Shown here piece after piece: positions 10,263 to 21,884 of a stretch of 64,000 nucleotides of DNA. The DNA comes from Chaenocephalus aceratus (lineage: Eukaryota > Chordata > Actinopteri > Perciformes > Channichthyidae). Where the stretch lies: positions 5,597,829 to 5,661,828 of the forward strand of contig CM043791.1 in NCBI GenBank assembly GCA_023974075.1, given 5' to 3'. A model generated the notes under the pieces. The model had not been told where the DNA came from, ran no database searches, and saw only the letters and a program-made list of their open reading frames with translations. A program made the translations under genes and the position numbers. Numbering within the stretch: the stretch's first letter is position 1; every line of letters starts with the position of its first letter.

Positions 10263-11749
10263 CGTAATCACGGTCGCATGGCTGCACATCAACCCTGCTA
10301 AGGTAAGGCTTACTAGTGTCATCATGATGCTTTTAATAGTTTAGGAGTCACTTGTTACCAACCGCCATGTTTAGTACTGATAGATACTTTCACCAGTGGG
10401 GTGTTTAGTGATATATCTTATGTTGTAGTACAAAACATGAACATTTCTTCGCTTCTGTTAAACAACTTCTGTTTATGTTAGGCGTCTAAAACACATGTAA
10501 AAATGACAGTTGACTTCAAGACGAAGTAACCGGTCATGGTACAATTCTGACTCATATCTGGGTTCTAGGGTGGATTCCTGCACCTCTGAATGCTGTTAGT
10601 GTGTCTGTTTTATTAGCCAGTGAGTTTACGTTGCCCATCTATCTGTTCTGCACCTGGGAATGTAAGAGTTATTTAAGAGCTTATTAAACGACAGATTGAT
10701 TTATGGTCATTCCAACATGGCAGCCCGTTTACAATGCCTTCAAAACACCAGGGACAAAGTGTTCTTACTCAACTTATCAGACACAATTATTCTTGGTATG
10801 AACAATAAAATCAATTTGGCATCATCACTTGGAAAACTGGTTATTATGTTGTTTAAAATAAAAGTTGTATAATCAAAAGCATCCGGGGCGGCGTTCCTTA
10901 TTTTCATAAATTTTTGTATTCTTTTGACACATTTTTATTTCCAAAGGTGGAACATGAGTAGTAGACAGTGCATCTATTCAGAGGTGACTAATTTACTGAG
11001 TCACAAGACTTCTTTTCTGGAATGATTCCAGGAACGATAATGTGCATGTTATGTGTTAGGAGTCAATTTAACACGACCAGGTGGAACATAATCCAGGCCA
11101 GCCAAAGTTTATAGCTTCTCCATGGCAACAGCACATGTGCTAATCACAGAAGCATGTAGGAGTGGCAGCCTGCGAAGGCCTGAGATATCTGCTAAAATCA
11201 TTCTGAGAGAATCAATTCCCTCAAGGTTTTAGTGAAAAGTGAGTCATTATGTCATCAGTGCAGGGGTTCAGTGTGTTTGCTTATGACCTGCAGTCATGTG
11301 TTTTCTCCTATGAAGCCTACCATTAGACCAGGGTGATTATTGTGGCCTTTATTTAACCACATCTGTCCTGCTAAATACTGTTACGTATCCAAACAACTTC
11401 TTCGACACATCAGTATTGCGGTCGAGTTTATGTAGGTCTGTGTATTGGTATGTTAATATAATAATATCAAAATACATTAAATATTTAAGAGATAATGTGC
11501 AGCGAGTAGGGATGGGTATCGTTTGAAATGTATCGATTCCGATTCCGGTTCTGCTTATCGATTCCAGTTCTTATCAATTCCAAAATTGTAAAAGAAAGAG
11601 GTCAAACGTTTAGATAACAAAAATATCTTTATTCTTTTAAGCTTTATCTGACATTTTTACAAATAAGAAATATACATGCAATACAAATGTATTGCACAAT
11701 AGCTTTGCTCTATTTTAACTGAGCTATGCCTGTGCAGTGTGGCAAGCTA
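10263..11749. other. No supported gene
   Basis: No coding signal. At 11509-11580 there is a GATGGGTATCG...TATCGATTCCGATTCCGG-type segment of the kind common in fish dispersed repeats; no second copy is present here. Confidence 0.4.
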
Positions 11750-12648
11750 TTAAAGGTCCCATGTCATGGCTATTTCTACTGATCATAATTCCATTGCTGA
11801 GGTCTACTAGAATATATCTACATTGTTCAATGTTCCAAACTCACATTGGTTTCTCACAGCATCTCTGTGTAGTCTGTGTATTCACTCTGTCCTACACGGC
11901 TTGTTGGAGCTCCTGCCCCCCCCTCCCTGTGAGCCCAGTGTGCTCTGATTGGTCAGCTCGCCCACTCTGTTCTGATGAGTCCACCACCGTTACAGCGGAA
12001 CATCAGTGATTATGTGTTACAATGGCGTTTGTTAGCAACTAGAAAATGACACCAGTAATGACAAACAGATGAGAATGCTGCGTGGGGTCTGGGTGCCGTG
12101 TTGGCGGGACGTTGCGCGGAGGAGCGGACAGTGTGAGCTGTGTTACTGGTGTAATTTCCTGGTTGCTGCGTAGGATCTGCGAGACAGCGAGAAATCGCGA
12201 ATGGCCGCGGGAAGGGGGGGGGGTGCTGAGGGGGCTGCAGCACCCCCATCTGCGAGGCTCCACTAGCACCCGCATCCCCCCCGCACCCCCAAACGCGGCA
12301 CACCTAGAGTGTAAGCGCGCCACAGTTTTGCCACTGCGAGGCTCCACTAGCACCCCCCCCCCCACAGCGCGCCACAGTTTTGCCGCTAAGAGAGAGTGTG
12401 TGTGTGAGGAGCTGGACCAATGGGTCCATTTGGGTATGGTCACGTCACTGTACCCAGGAAGAAAAAGAGAAATCTCCAACGAGGCGTTCTGGGGCAGCAC
12501 AGACAGGTATTTTCTGTGTTAGAGTTGTACTCGCTACAGGGTGTACTTTGAGGGTTTGTGACTCTGCAGACCGTTTACATGCATAAAAAGCTACATAACA
12601 CACAAGGGGACGGGTAATAACCGGAAAAGCATGACATGGGACCTTTAA
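11750..12648. mobile_element. TTAA-flanked DNA transposon (Kolobok/piggyBac-like, non-autonomous)
   Basis: The left end AGGTCCCATGTCATG at 11754 is mirrored by CATGACATGGGACCT ending at 12644. TTAA flanks both sides (11750-11753, 12645-12648). The element is 891 bp with no transposase. Its interior holds a GC-rich segment in which a block containing CTGCGAGGCTCCACTAGCAC and CGCGCCACAGTTTTGCC occurs twice (about 12251-12341 and 12340-12384). This produces long but meaningless open frames on both strands. The right end abuts sequence of the hAT-family repeat that continues at 12649. Confidence 0.85.
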
Positions 12649-12783
12649 GGAGGGTCCGTGGGCATGCTCCCCCAGGAAGAAATTTTTTAAACGTTGTGAT
12701 GTTAAATGCATCAATCTGGTGCACTTTGAGGGCAAAATGTTTGAAATACTTGTCCTCCACCTTATTGTTGAAGCAGCTTCTTA

Positions 12784-13554
12784 TAGGCTGTTACGTTCCC
12801 ACTTGGCTATAGGGGTACAAACGGGAAACGACACGACCAGATTAGTATTGGTATAATTATAGGTGATTTATTTATAAAGCAAGGTGTAACAAAATGGCAG
12901 GCAGGCAGCCTGAAACAAACAAAAGGGCCAAAAGGGCACAGGTTGACAGATGACCAAACTAAGGGAGGACTCAAAAGGAGTCTCAAGGCATACAGGGAAA
13001 ATACATACGAATATACTAAATAGAGAACAAAACAAAACCTCACTTCAAGAGTGGTACAACTAACAAAAGGGAGTCTAGACAAAAACACACAGCTAAATTA
13101 AAGGCAACAGTCACAAAATCCTAATCTACTCTAAACACTAACTAAACTACTCTACCCTCTAACTAAGCTACTCTAGACACTCAACAGTAAGCACATAAGT
13201 TGTCACTCGACACTGAATACATATGTTGACACTCGTCACTAAACACATATGTTGCACCAAACACAGTCTGTAGTGTCCATGACACAAGAGCAAAAGGTAT
13301 GAGGCGTCTGATCGCAGCAGAGCCTCCAGAGTGATGATTGTCCGCAGCCTTTGTACTCCTCCCCAGCAGGTGTGCGCCGGCTGTGCGCTGCGATTGGACG
13401 ACGTCAATCCAATCCCCATCTTCAGAGGCGGACCAGGAGATGGGCAGCCAATGATGTTGGCGCAACCACACAGCTCATTTACATGAACACACACACAGCT
13501 GAAAACACTCACAGGCAGATTAATGAGCAGACAAACAGCATCTGTAACATAGGC
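12784..13554 (-). mobile_element. Solo LTR, minus strand, TSD TAGGC
   Basis: LTR 12789-13549 (761 bp), starting TGTTACGTTCCC and ending CTGTAACA. It is flanked by identical TAGGC (12784-12788, 13550-13554), the 5-bp duplication expected of Ty3/gypsy-type integrases. The ends form the inverted pair TGTTAC/GTAACA. An AATAAA signal is readable on the minus strand near 12865, which sets the orientation. No internal region remains, so it arose by LTR-LTR recombination. Its overlapping reading frames (13168-13575 and others) are not genes. Confidence 0.88.
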
Positions 13555-13612
13555 GTTAGCATATCTAGCTAGCACCAGATGCTAACAACAATCCTTGTAA
13601 CCGGTGCGCTCT

Positions 13613-13634
13613 GTCTCTCTCTCTCTCTCTCGCT
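13613..13634. repeat. (TC)n microsatellite
   Basis: About ten TC dinucleotides inside the hAT-family repeat. Confidence 0.9.
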
Positions 13635-13660
13635 CACTCTAACAAAATGTGCTCGTGCCA

Positions 13661-14103
13661 AACACACACACCATGTATACATCACTTCAGGGACATTACA
13701 TTGACTTACATGCATTTCCTTGAGACTTATCCTAACCATAACCAACACATGCCTAACCCTAACCCTTACCCTTAACCTTACACCTATCTACCGAGAGCCA
13801 GTGCACCACGCAGGGCTCCTCGCTGGACTTTGAATCATGGGGAAGCAAGTTCGAGTCCCACTGCAGTCAGCATGTCGTTGTGTCCCTGGGCAAGACACCT
13901 CACCCCAAAATTGCTCCTGTGGGGATTGTCCACAGTACTGAATGTAGTCGCTTTTGGATAATAAGCGTCTAACAAATGACATGTAATGTATTCACCCTAA
14001 AATGAATGATTCCTCCATGTTGTCCCCCTAAGGGAGGCGAGTCCCCACACGTGACTGTGTAAACAGATTTAGGTCCCCACAAGAATTGTAATGCTAGGCC
14101 ACA

Positions 14104-14157
<54 letters not shown>
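13661..14157. repeat. CA-flanked dispersed repeat with telomere-like stretch (copy 1), interrupted by a SINE
   Basis: Shares with 25190-25510: ATGTATACATCACTTCAGG, ACATTACATTGACTTACATG, CCTAACCCT-type runs, TTCACCCTAAAATGAATGATT, AGTCCCCACACGTGACTG, TAGGTCCCCACAAG. It ends in a pure (CA)n of about 28 units (14101-14157). In this copy a SINE sits between the telomere-like run and TTCACCC. Confidence 0.85.
13790..13991 (+). mobile_element. tRNA-derived SINE
   Basis: The 5' part contains a pol III B-box-like GTTCGAGTCCC (near 13850) preceded by a degenerate A-box region. The body continues with TCCCTGGGCAAGACACCTCACC. The 3' part, CTTTTGGATAATAAGCGTC...AAATGACATGTAATGTA, is the LINE-related tail found on V-SINE/L2-tailed fish SINEs. 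The homologous repeat at 25.3 kb lacks this segment, which shows that it is an insertion. Confidence 0.75.
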
Positions 14158-14158
<1 letters not shown>

Positions 14159-14189
14159 GCTTGAATGACACACATACCAGAAGTACTTG

Positions 14190-15880
14190 TACTGCACTGT
14201 ATCATATTATTTTTGATGGCTTTATTGTATAATCAGTATGAAAGATGAACAGATCGATGGATTTGTGTACGGCTCCTGAGGCGTACTGCAATTTTTTAGA
14301 TATCGGAGCGGCGCAAACTGTTAAAGATCTTATTAGCAGTGCTTCGAGGGGTCTTTAAAGCCTTTACGGTATTTTACATCCCTTATCTCACAAACTTTTG
14401 CTTTTGTGAGATAAGTGAGGTACCATGGTCAGCAGAATACATGGTTAATACTATAGAAGACAGGATCTGTGTCTTGATGGAAACAGTAAATAAAGAGCAG
14501 CATATCATTTTATGTCTGATGGAAGTCGCTCCACTAGTCCAGAGACCTGTACTACAACTCAGTCCCTATATCTGTGCTGGGTATGCTTGCAAAGTTCTGG
14601 AGAGAGGGAAAGGAGACAGAAATAATTGTTGTTGGACAGTTCTGTCTGTTATTCCAGATCGCTCTGTTGCAATGCCCCCCCTCCCAGGTTCAGCTGGAGA
14701 GAAGCATATATCTACAGTATGTGATTACACTGTCTTTTATACCTTTAACTTAGTGTGCGCTGACTTCATTTTTGTTGGATGGGAGGCTTTGCTCCCTGAG
14801 GTACCAAGGAATGCTAGGAGGAAAGATGGATATTATGCTTGAAGGAAACAGTACCTGCTCTCACGCTCCTGCCCTCCGAGGCCATTTTCCATGGATTGCC
14901 AGTCAAAAGGGACCCCATGCTTAGCCTGAAAAGCATAAAGGTGTGAGAAAATATATCTTATACAATGTTCAGGGAGGGATACTGTGAGTGGAGAGAGGCA
15001 TCTCTTCTAAGACTTATTTTTGGAGGAGATGCATTAGGCATTGCAGTCCATTTATATTGTTAAAGCTAGTGCACACCTAGGTATAAAAGCTCTACAGCTA
15101 GCCCTAAAGATCTGGCATCATTGAAAAAGCTGACATTTTCCCTTACCTTTTATATTGACCTCCCCTTCCTGATTTATGGAGCAAAATCGAGGACCACCTA
15201 CACTAGTAAGCACATGAAAACCCAGAGAAATTCCGCCAACTATTCTTACTATGGACTAAAAGGATCAGCACTGCACTGAGAGGCGGGAAAGGGAACAGCC
15301 AAAACCAACCCCAGACCACTGCAGGGCCTCTACTGACAACATCCACAAGACTTACAAGACAAAGGACAGGACAACTCACTATGACCACCAATGATGATGA
15401 CCGTAGTGTTCCAAAAGCTATACCAAAGCTACAAAGATACGTGATTTTGTCACAACATTCATGTTCAGCCTCAGCCTTTTAAACCTACAGTATTTCCAAT
15501 CAGAGGCACGTTTGTCATCTATAAAAAAAAAACTGGGATATAGACTGCCATGTATACAGTACTGTACATTGCTTATCGGCTGTATTCTTTGTGTATTGTG
15601 TTCAGTGGGAACCCAACCCAAGTCTAGCATACAGGAAAAAATAACTAAACATTGTGCCTGTCTCACATGCTGCCCTCTCTCTACACACTTTCTTGCCACT
15701 AAGGATTTGTACCCCACCACGGATACAAAGTGGGGCTGTCTACACTGGTTGGCATCAAGGCAGATGTTTCAAGGAAGAGATGGGATGCTGTTGTTACAGA
15801 GTAAATACAAGCTCCCAAACAGAGTACTGGGAGGCAATTGCTTCAATAACTGCCTACATGTCATGGTCATACAGGAATGA
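14190..15880. other. No clear gene; possible upstream part of a decayed transposon
   Basis: A 167-codon frame at 14339-14842 begins with TTG/CTG-type codons and resembles no family I know. Because a Harbinger-type remnant follows at 15.9 kb, this stretch may be the older 5' part of the same element. There is no direct evidence. Confidence 0.25.
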
Positions 15881-15885
15881 CCAAA

Positions 15886-16240
15886 CTCCAGATTTATACA
15901 ACTATAAGGGTATTTCTCTATTGTGCTCTTAGTTGTTATTGATACAAATGACTGCTTCAGGTTAAATATGTGGGTACCTATAGCAGGTCCAATTATGTGG
16001 GATTCTGGTCCAATGATGTATTTGTCCAGGGAATCATTGATGGATGTCTCAGCATGCCTTTTGACACCCAACAATGCAGCTGGGTGAACAGACCCATGTG
16101 CTTACAGCTGATGAGGCAAGCTATAGGATCTACAGCTATTGCATTCCCTGGGCAAGGCTGGCTGTGGAAAGTGCATTTGGCATCCCTTCTGCACAGTGGC
16201 AACAACGGCTGCATGTGGAGGCATGCACGCAGGTACCAGG
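15886..16240 (+). pseudogene. PIF/Harbinger-type transposase remnant (DDE_Tnp_4-like)
   Basis: Three protein-like pieces appear in order but in different frames. First is LYNYKGISLL near 15890-15932, comparable with the N-Y-K-x-x-x-S segment before the second half of the DDE core. Then comes a stretch reading VVIDTNDCFRLNMWV (about 15930-15980), where the family has VDAxYRF-V. Last is YRIYSYCIPWARLAVESAF continuing GIPSAQW (about 16110-16180), which corresponds to the conserved RARxxVExAFGxLxxRW motif that carries the last catalytic Glu. Frameshifts separate the pieces and the expected catalytic Asp positions are eroded. The PIF/Harbinger family normally has a two-protein system; no Myb-like partner is seen. 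Confidence 0.5.
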
Positions 16241-16299
16241 GATCGGGAGATACAATGCTGCCAAAACGAGGGGCTGCTTTTACTTTGCAACAAATTGCG

Positions 16300-17238
16300 A
16301 CCAGCTCTGTACTTAAAAAGCATAAAACTGCAATAACTGTTCTATTAATCAATAACTCAGGATCTGATTATCACTGCCACCTTAAAGGATATACTGTACA
16401 TATTATCCGTCTGCATAGTCAGTCCATTTCATACACTTCACACATAAACCTGTCACAACTCAGGAAACAGTGGATTGGACCCATATGCAGACAAGGCAGT
16501 CAGACTTGTAAAGTTCAGAGGTTTATAGCCAAAACTGAAGCTCTATTTATATAGGCTTACAAGCAGGCAGGTACAGGAACCAGGAGGGAGGCAAGGGTCA
16601 AAACTGTTAACAATTCCAAAGAGGACAGGCAGGAAATCCAAAGTCCAGAAGAGCCGGCACTGCAGATTCAAAACAGGCTTTTAAAAAAGTTTTCAGATAA
16701 CAAAAAACAGATTTCTGAGGATAGAAAAATGTACAAAGCATATTTTAATTTAAAACAACTGACAGGGTAAGAGTGGAAATGGGCCTGTTATCTACTGCAG
16801 TGCTGAGAAGGGAGAGTGGAAACAGGTGAGCATATGTATGAGGGAGCCAGGTGACCACAGCAGATTGAAATATCTGGGGACATATGGTGGACAGGTAGAG
16901 AATAACAATGAGCGGGTTGGGAGAAGTGGGAATGTGGACAAGGGGAGGGATGGAGAGGCAGAAAGTGACAAAACCACTATTGCTAATTGTGGCACATTTT
17001 ACATAACATGCACTGTTGCAACACCATTTTGTGTTAAACATTCACATTGGGTATATCACATAGTTGGTGTTCATTTGTAACATATGTGCAGTTTGCATAA
17101 GCTGTTGTCAGGAATAGCTGACTACTGTTATGCTTTTGGTGAGCTTTGTTTTTTTCTTAGTTTTCTAACATAAAGTGCAAAAGTTAGAATCATATTAATT
17201 AATTCTTAGATTAGACTCTTAAAGCTAGTGTTACTGTT
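16300..17238. other. No supported gene; LTR-like fragment near 16448
   Basis: At 16448 the sequence TGTCACAACTCAGGAAACAG...GGACCCATATGCAGAC resembles, on the minus strand, the R-U5 end of a fish LTR (ending GTTGTGACA). The other end and a target duplication were not found. The remainder shows nothing. Confidence 0.3.
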
Positions 17239-18965
17239 AATGCCTAAGAAGGACATATTATGCTAACTTTCAGGTGTATATTAGTATGTAGTGTCTACTT
17301 TAAAGAGTCCTCTCCTGCTGATGTGCAGGTGTATATCAGTATGTAGTGTCTCTACTTTAAAGAGTCCTCTCCTGCTGATGTTCAGGTGTATATCAGTATG
17401 TAGTGTCTCTACTTTAAAGAGTCCTCTCCTGCTGATGTGCAGGTGCATATCAGTATGTAGTGTCTCTACTTTAAAGAGTCCTCTCCTGCTGATGTTCAGG
17501 TGTATATCAGTATGTAGTGTCTCTACTTTAAAGAGTCCTCTCCTGCTGATGTGCAGGTGCATATCAGTATGTAGTGTCTCTAATTTAAAGAGTCCTCTCC
17601 TGCTGATGTTCAGGTGTATATCAGTATGTAGTGTCTCTACTTTAAAGAGTCCTCTCCTGCTGATGTTCAGGTGTATATCAGTATGTAGTGTCTCTACTTT
17701 AAAGAGTCCTCTCCTGCTGATGTTCAGGTGTATATCAGTGTGTAGTGTCTCTACTTTAAAGAGTCCTCTCCTGCTGATGTTCAGGTGTATATCAGTATGT
17801 AGTGTCTCTACTTTAAAGAGTCCTCTCCTGCTGATGTTCAGGTGTATATCAGTATGTAGAGTCTCTACTTTAAAGAGTCCTCTCCTGCTGATGTTCAGGT
17901 GTATATCAGTATGTAGTGTCTCTACTTTAAAGAGTCCTCTCCTGCTGATGTTCAGGTGTATATCAGTATGTAGTGTCTCTACTTTAAAGAGTCCTCTCCT
18001 GCTGATGTTCAGGTGTATATCAGTATGTAGTGTATCTACTTTAAAGAGTCCTCTCCTGCTGATGTGCAGGTGTATATCAGTATGTAGTGTCTCTACTTTA
18101 AAGAGTCCTCTCCTGCTGATGTTCAGGTGTATATCAGTATGTAGTGTCTCTACTTTAAAGAGTCCTCTCCTGCTGATGTTCAGGTGTATATAGTGTCTCT
18201 ACTGGGACATGTATCCATGCTTTAATGTTCAAAAAGCTCTTTATTGTTCTCATACTGCCTATGCTGCAGCACCTCTTTTCACCCTCTGTCTGAATCCAGA
18301 GCTCGGTCTGCTCTGATTGGTTAGCTGGCCGGCTCTGTTGTGATTGGTCAACCGCTTAGAGATGTCCCACCCCTCAAGGTGCAATCACACATTTTTTGCA
18401 AACCATAGAATGTCTATGGCATGGCGAATACAGTCTCTACTTGATTCATGTGTACATTATGTTGTTTTGAGTTTGGACACAGCAGCTACAACGGTAGCTT
18501 AGACTAGCCTGAATCGATCTCCATTCAGAAAACAACATTTATTTTAAGTGTTTTGCCTGCCGTCTTGTAAACACTCGTCAAAGCATTCATTCATGGTTTT
18601 TACTAAATGTATAATTTTGCTGTATTTCTTTGGTATCATGTATTACAATTAAATGGAGATAAGCCCCGCCTCCTCGTCAGCGTGTCTAGTTTGAGTGACG
18701 CTAGAGGGATGTGAATATTCGCTTCGCGTCCGGTGGCACCAGACGTTAACCCTATCACTAACAATGTGTTGGAGCGCTAGCCAATAGGAGCATGAGTGTT
18801 AATCAGTGATTTCACTATGTTCTAGAAGGAAACAAATGAGTCCAATGGAGGCCTTTCAGGCAGGAATCTCCCTCTGGAGGGAACCTTGGGATTGTATCCT
18901 TTGCGGACCATTTACATGCACACAAACCTATAGAAAACAATGCAATATTGATGTCAAAGCCAAAC
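17239..18965 (+). mobile_element. Dispersed DNA-transposon-like repeat carrying an expanded minisatellite
   Basis: The left part, AAGGACATATTATGCTAACTTTCAGG (17250-17275), leads directly into the 57-bp array. To the right, 18220-18965 contains TCTGATTGGTTAGCTGGC, a block (18415-18660) homologous to the interior of the palindromic element at 2.77-4.33 kb, and the right-end style CTCCCTCTGGAGGGAACC...TTTACATGCACACAAACCTATAG. That right-end style recurs at 33238-33330. No transposase. Confidence 0.65.
17284..18211. repeat. 57-bp minisatellite, about 16 units
   Basis: The unit contains TTTAAAGAGTCCTCTCCTGC, then TGATGTTCAGGTGTATATCA and GTATGTAGTGTCTCTAC. Units differ by single substitutions (GTTCAG/GTGCAG, CTCTAC/CTCTAA/ATCTAC). 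Because 57 is divisible by three, a 300-codon frame is open on the plus strand (17291-18193; 19-residue period containing STLKSPLLLM), and a 93-codon frame on the minus strand. These are artefacts of periodicity, not evidence of a gene. Confidence 0.95.
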
Positions 18966-18969
18966 CAAA

Positions 18970-20274
18970 TTAAATAAAAAGTCCTAGAGATTCAAGTCAA
19001 ACTGAATCACAAAGGTCAGGCACAAACTCAAGTCAATGCTGCTGTTTTGTCTATGACTGGAAACACAAATGGTATAGCTTTTCAAATGCCTTTGACGTCA
19101 ACTGTATACAGGGCTTGGAGAGCAATTGGATAGGCCGAAATGTTGTATGTAGAACTAAAGAGCTTCTCATAATGCATCATAAAAAACGGTCTTACTTTAA
19201 CTTTACTAACTTTTAAAAGAAAGCCAAAGACGATATCATTCAGAAGTAAATTGACGGACAATGAGATGGTGAGACAGATACAGAGTGAGACGGTGTTGGT
19301 TAGAGATTGACACTTTGATCCTTCAGCCACTACAAAGTTCCCATCAAACAAACCGACTCATTAAACCATCCCTGCATACTCTCATCTTTTAATTGAACTT
19401 CCATATTTCATGTGGATCTTTGAACGTTGGCGTATGTGGCATATTCACTGTATGTTTCATGTTTTGGGACTAATCAATACATGCGTGATTAAAGCTAATG
19501 TGCTATATGGAAATCCAGCTTTCAGGGCATTGCAGACTCGTTATCTTTCACTCTTTCTATACATTCATGCATATGATTTCAGAGAGGGATCAAAGATCTT
19601 GAGTCGACCAGAAGACAGGATTAAGCTGCCGATGTCTTTGACAATGTTATCAGTAAACTGTCTCCTAATCCCGCTGGGGGTAAAAAGAAACACCCATTAT
19701 TTTCACACCACTATTCCCGCTATCAGATGCGTGCTCCTTGTTATGCTAAGGAGACTGAAATGTCTCAACACTGATGCAGACCTAAAGGCTTCAAAAGGCA
19801 CTCTTAAATGATTTCTAAAGATCTCAAAATGATCTGGGAGAAGCGTGCTCTTTGAATTTTCTAAAAAGTCACTGTTTAATCCTTTGAAAACTCATCTTTC
19901 CTATTATTCGCAACAAACACAACAGATAACAGACCCCATCCACTTCAACAGCTAGGAAGACCACAATGCATTTCACACATGCTTCGTTTTTTCTCAGGAT
20001 GAGAGAAATCTGGTGATTTGTCTACTTCTTGAAAAACCCTGGCTTGAAATGTCAGCTTTACCTTTGAGGATATCCATCAAAACCGTCCTATAACTAAGTA
20101 ACATCTGGGCCGGGTTGCTTCTGCAGAGCTGTCCTCTCGCTCAGTTGTCTGAAGGAAGCCACCTCAGAATCAAGAGTGTGAGGGATAAGAGTATTTTATT
20201 GTAGTTGAATGTGGATTCTCTGGACAGACTGAGAAGAGGCGTGGGGTTACACTCATCGCCAATGGTGATGTCAT
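18970..20274. other. No supported gene
   Basis: Low-repeat sequence without splice-bounded or domain-like frames. The 133-codon frame at 19410-19811 has no recognisable family. Confidence 0.4.
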
Positions 20275-20825
20275 GACATGTTCTTATCTTTCCCTTGACA
20301 ATATAGATTCACTCAAGTACTGTACTTAAGTAACATTTGGAGTCATCTTTACTTACAAGTTATGCTACTTTGTACTTCTACTCCACTACAATTCAGAGGT
20401 AAATCGTGTACTTTTACTCCACTATTTATTTAATACCTTTAGTTATTTCACAGATGTGAATTAATGATGTGAAATGTTATCAAGTGTTAAATCAGACTTT
20501 AGTTCCACCTGGAGTAAGTCCACCAGCTACCCTGCAGAATACAAAGTACTTCAGACTAGCTGCACCTTCACCAGCTTTGAGAACACTTTCATGATCAATC
20601 ATTATAAAACATATCGTATATATTATTCTGAAATGGACCAATCGGCACAACGACTACTTTTACTTTTGCAACTTAAAGTATATTTTGATGCTAATACTTT
20701 GTACTTTTACTTGAGTAACATTTTGAATGCAGCACTTTTAGTTGTAACAGAGAATTCCTACACTCTGGTACTTCTACTTTTACTCAAGTACAAGATCTGG
20801 GTACTTTTCTCACCTCTGCACTTGA
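20275..20825 (+). repeat. hAT-like non-autonomous repeat rich in TACTTNTACTTGAGTA
   Basis: Starts with CACTCAAGTACTGTACTTAAGTAAC and ends with TACTCAAGTACAAGATCTGGGTACTTTTCTCACCTCTG-type sequence. Repeated TACTTTTACTCCACTA blocks lie between. This is a well-known fish/vertebrate dispersed repeat style with CACCTCTG ends. Related copies lie at 23525-24080 and 33370-34050. Confidence 0.7.
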
Positions 20826-21184
20826 CTGAGCACACTTGATCCACTGAGGTAGAGATGCAGTTGAAAGCAGAGTTACAGTAAGAGTACTTTGTCGTTCAAC
20901 AATTGAGAGCTGTTTTTAAGCAACAAAACGGCTCTGCACTGATGTCATGTGAAAGCAACTTCATTCTTAAATTAACTACCAGCTTTTTGTATTGAGCCTC
21001 ATGCAAGAATCACTGTTATGAACATATGTGTTTTTCTGTGCCACGCAAGATAGATGTTAGTGAATCAGTGGCATTCAACATTGTTGTCATAGTAGCACAA
21101 ATCAGTTAAGATACAAATAGACACATGGGGAAATGTCACTGTCAAGTAAATGTTCAAGGTGCTGGTGGCTATTTTCATTGATTG

Positions 21185-21741
21185 TCCAGTGTCAGGATCT
21201 CAACACAAACTGATGAACCCAAATGCACGACCCAGAGACAAAGTCTTGAATGTAAACAAATGTAACTATGTAATTCTTAACAGAGTAGGTACTGGAAATA
21301 ACAAAAGGCAGAACAAGGAGGACAAATCTAGGCATAACAAAAAGAGAACTTAAGCCTACAAAATTAACAAAAGAAAAAAAAAACCTGACATGAGTGAAAG
21401 CGATCCTTTCTGAGCTGAGGCTTGGCACGACCATTCGGAGAAACAAACAAGACGAACTGACACAGGACAGGGGAGAGACAGCACTATTTAAACAACAATC
21501 AGGGGCGGGGCAGACACTGATGATGTCGGGAAAAACACACAAGGGCAGGAAGTAACAGGGCCTGAAATGAAAGACAAGAGGTACGTACAAAATAAAACAG
21601 GAAATGGAAAACGAGACATGACAATAAACTCAGAGACTGACTAGAGATGAAGAACCTAAATAAACAGACATGACCGGACGTGAAAATGACAGACATAATA
21701 CATAAACATAACTAACACATTTGACGAGACACAACATCCAG
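21185..21741 (-). mobile_element. Solo LTR, minus strand, TSD TCCAG
   Basis: LTR 21190-21736 (547 bp), plus-strand ends TGTCAGGATC and GACACAACA, flanked by identical TCCAG (21185-21189, 21737-21741). Read on the minus strand it begins TGTTGTGTCTCG, contains a TTTAAATAG TATA-like site and ends GATCCTGACA. No internal region is present. The reading frames across it are spurious. Confidence 0.9.
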
Positions 21742-21884
21742 TCACCGATAACATTTCTGCCAATCCATCATCGGGTAGAGACGATAATAAGGTAAAACTA
21801 ACAAATGTTTTATAATTTTCACATAATAGTTGCCCGTTGTTGTGTTAGCCATCATATACTTATACTTTTATACTTTTCCATATT

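Larger units (their letters stand above)
12649..13660 (+). mobile_element. Fragmented copy of a hAT-family repeat (same family as 53666-54886)
   Basis: 12649-12788 matches 53918-54005 and 54497-54530 (GGGCATGCTCCCCC, TAAATGCATCAATC, CTCCACCTTNTTGTTGAA). 13550-13660 matches 54530-54620 (CTAGCTAGCACCAGATGCTAAC, GTAACCGGTGC). It is split by the solo LTR at 12789-13549. A short tail (AAGCTTGAATGACACACA) reappears at 14156-14180 beyond the next insertion. No coding capacity. Confidence 0.75.

Noticed and set aside
12010..12586. Several overlapping long frames on both strands in a GC-rich stretch
   Set aside because: They lie inside the TTAA element, where a GC-rich segment is duplicated. No frame has domain-like content, and frames on both strands are equally long.
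17291..18193. 300-codon open frame with a 19-residue period
   Set aside because: It follows from a 57-bp tandem repeat whose length is a multiple of three and which has no stop in this frame. The opposite strand is open too. No start context, splice sites or non-repetitive ends.
19410..19811. 133-codon frame as a host gene
   Set aside because: No recognisable motif, no exon borders and no repeated occurrence. Left as non-coding.
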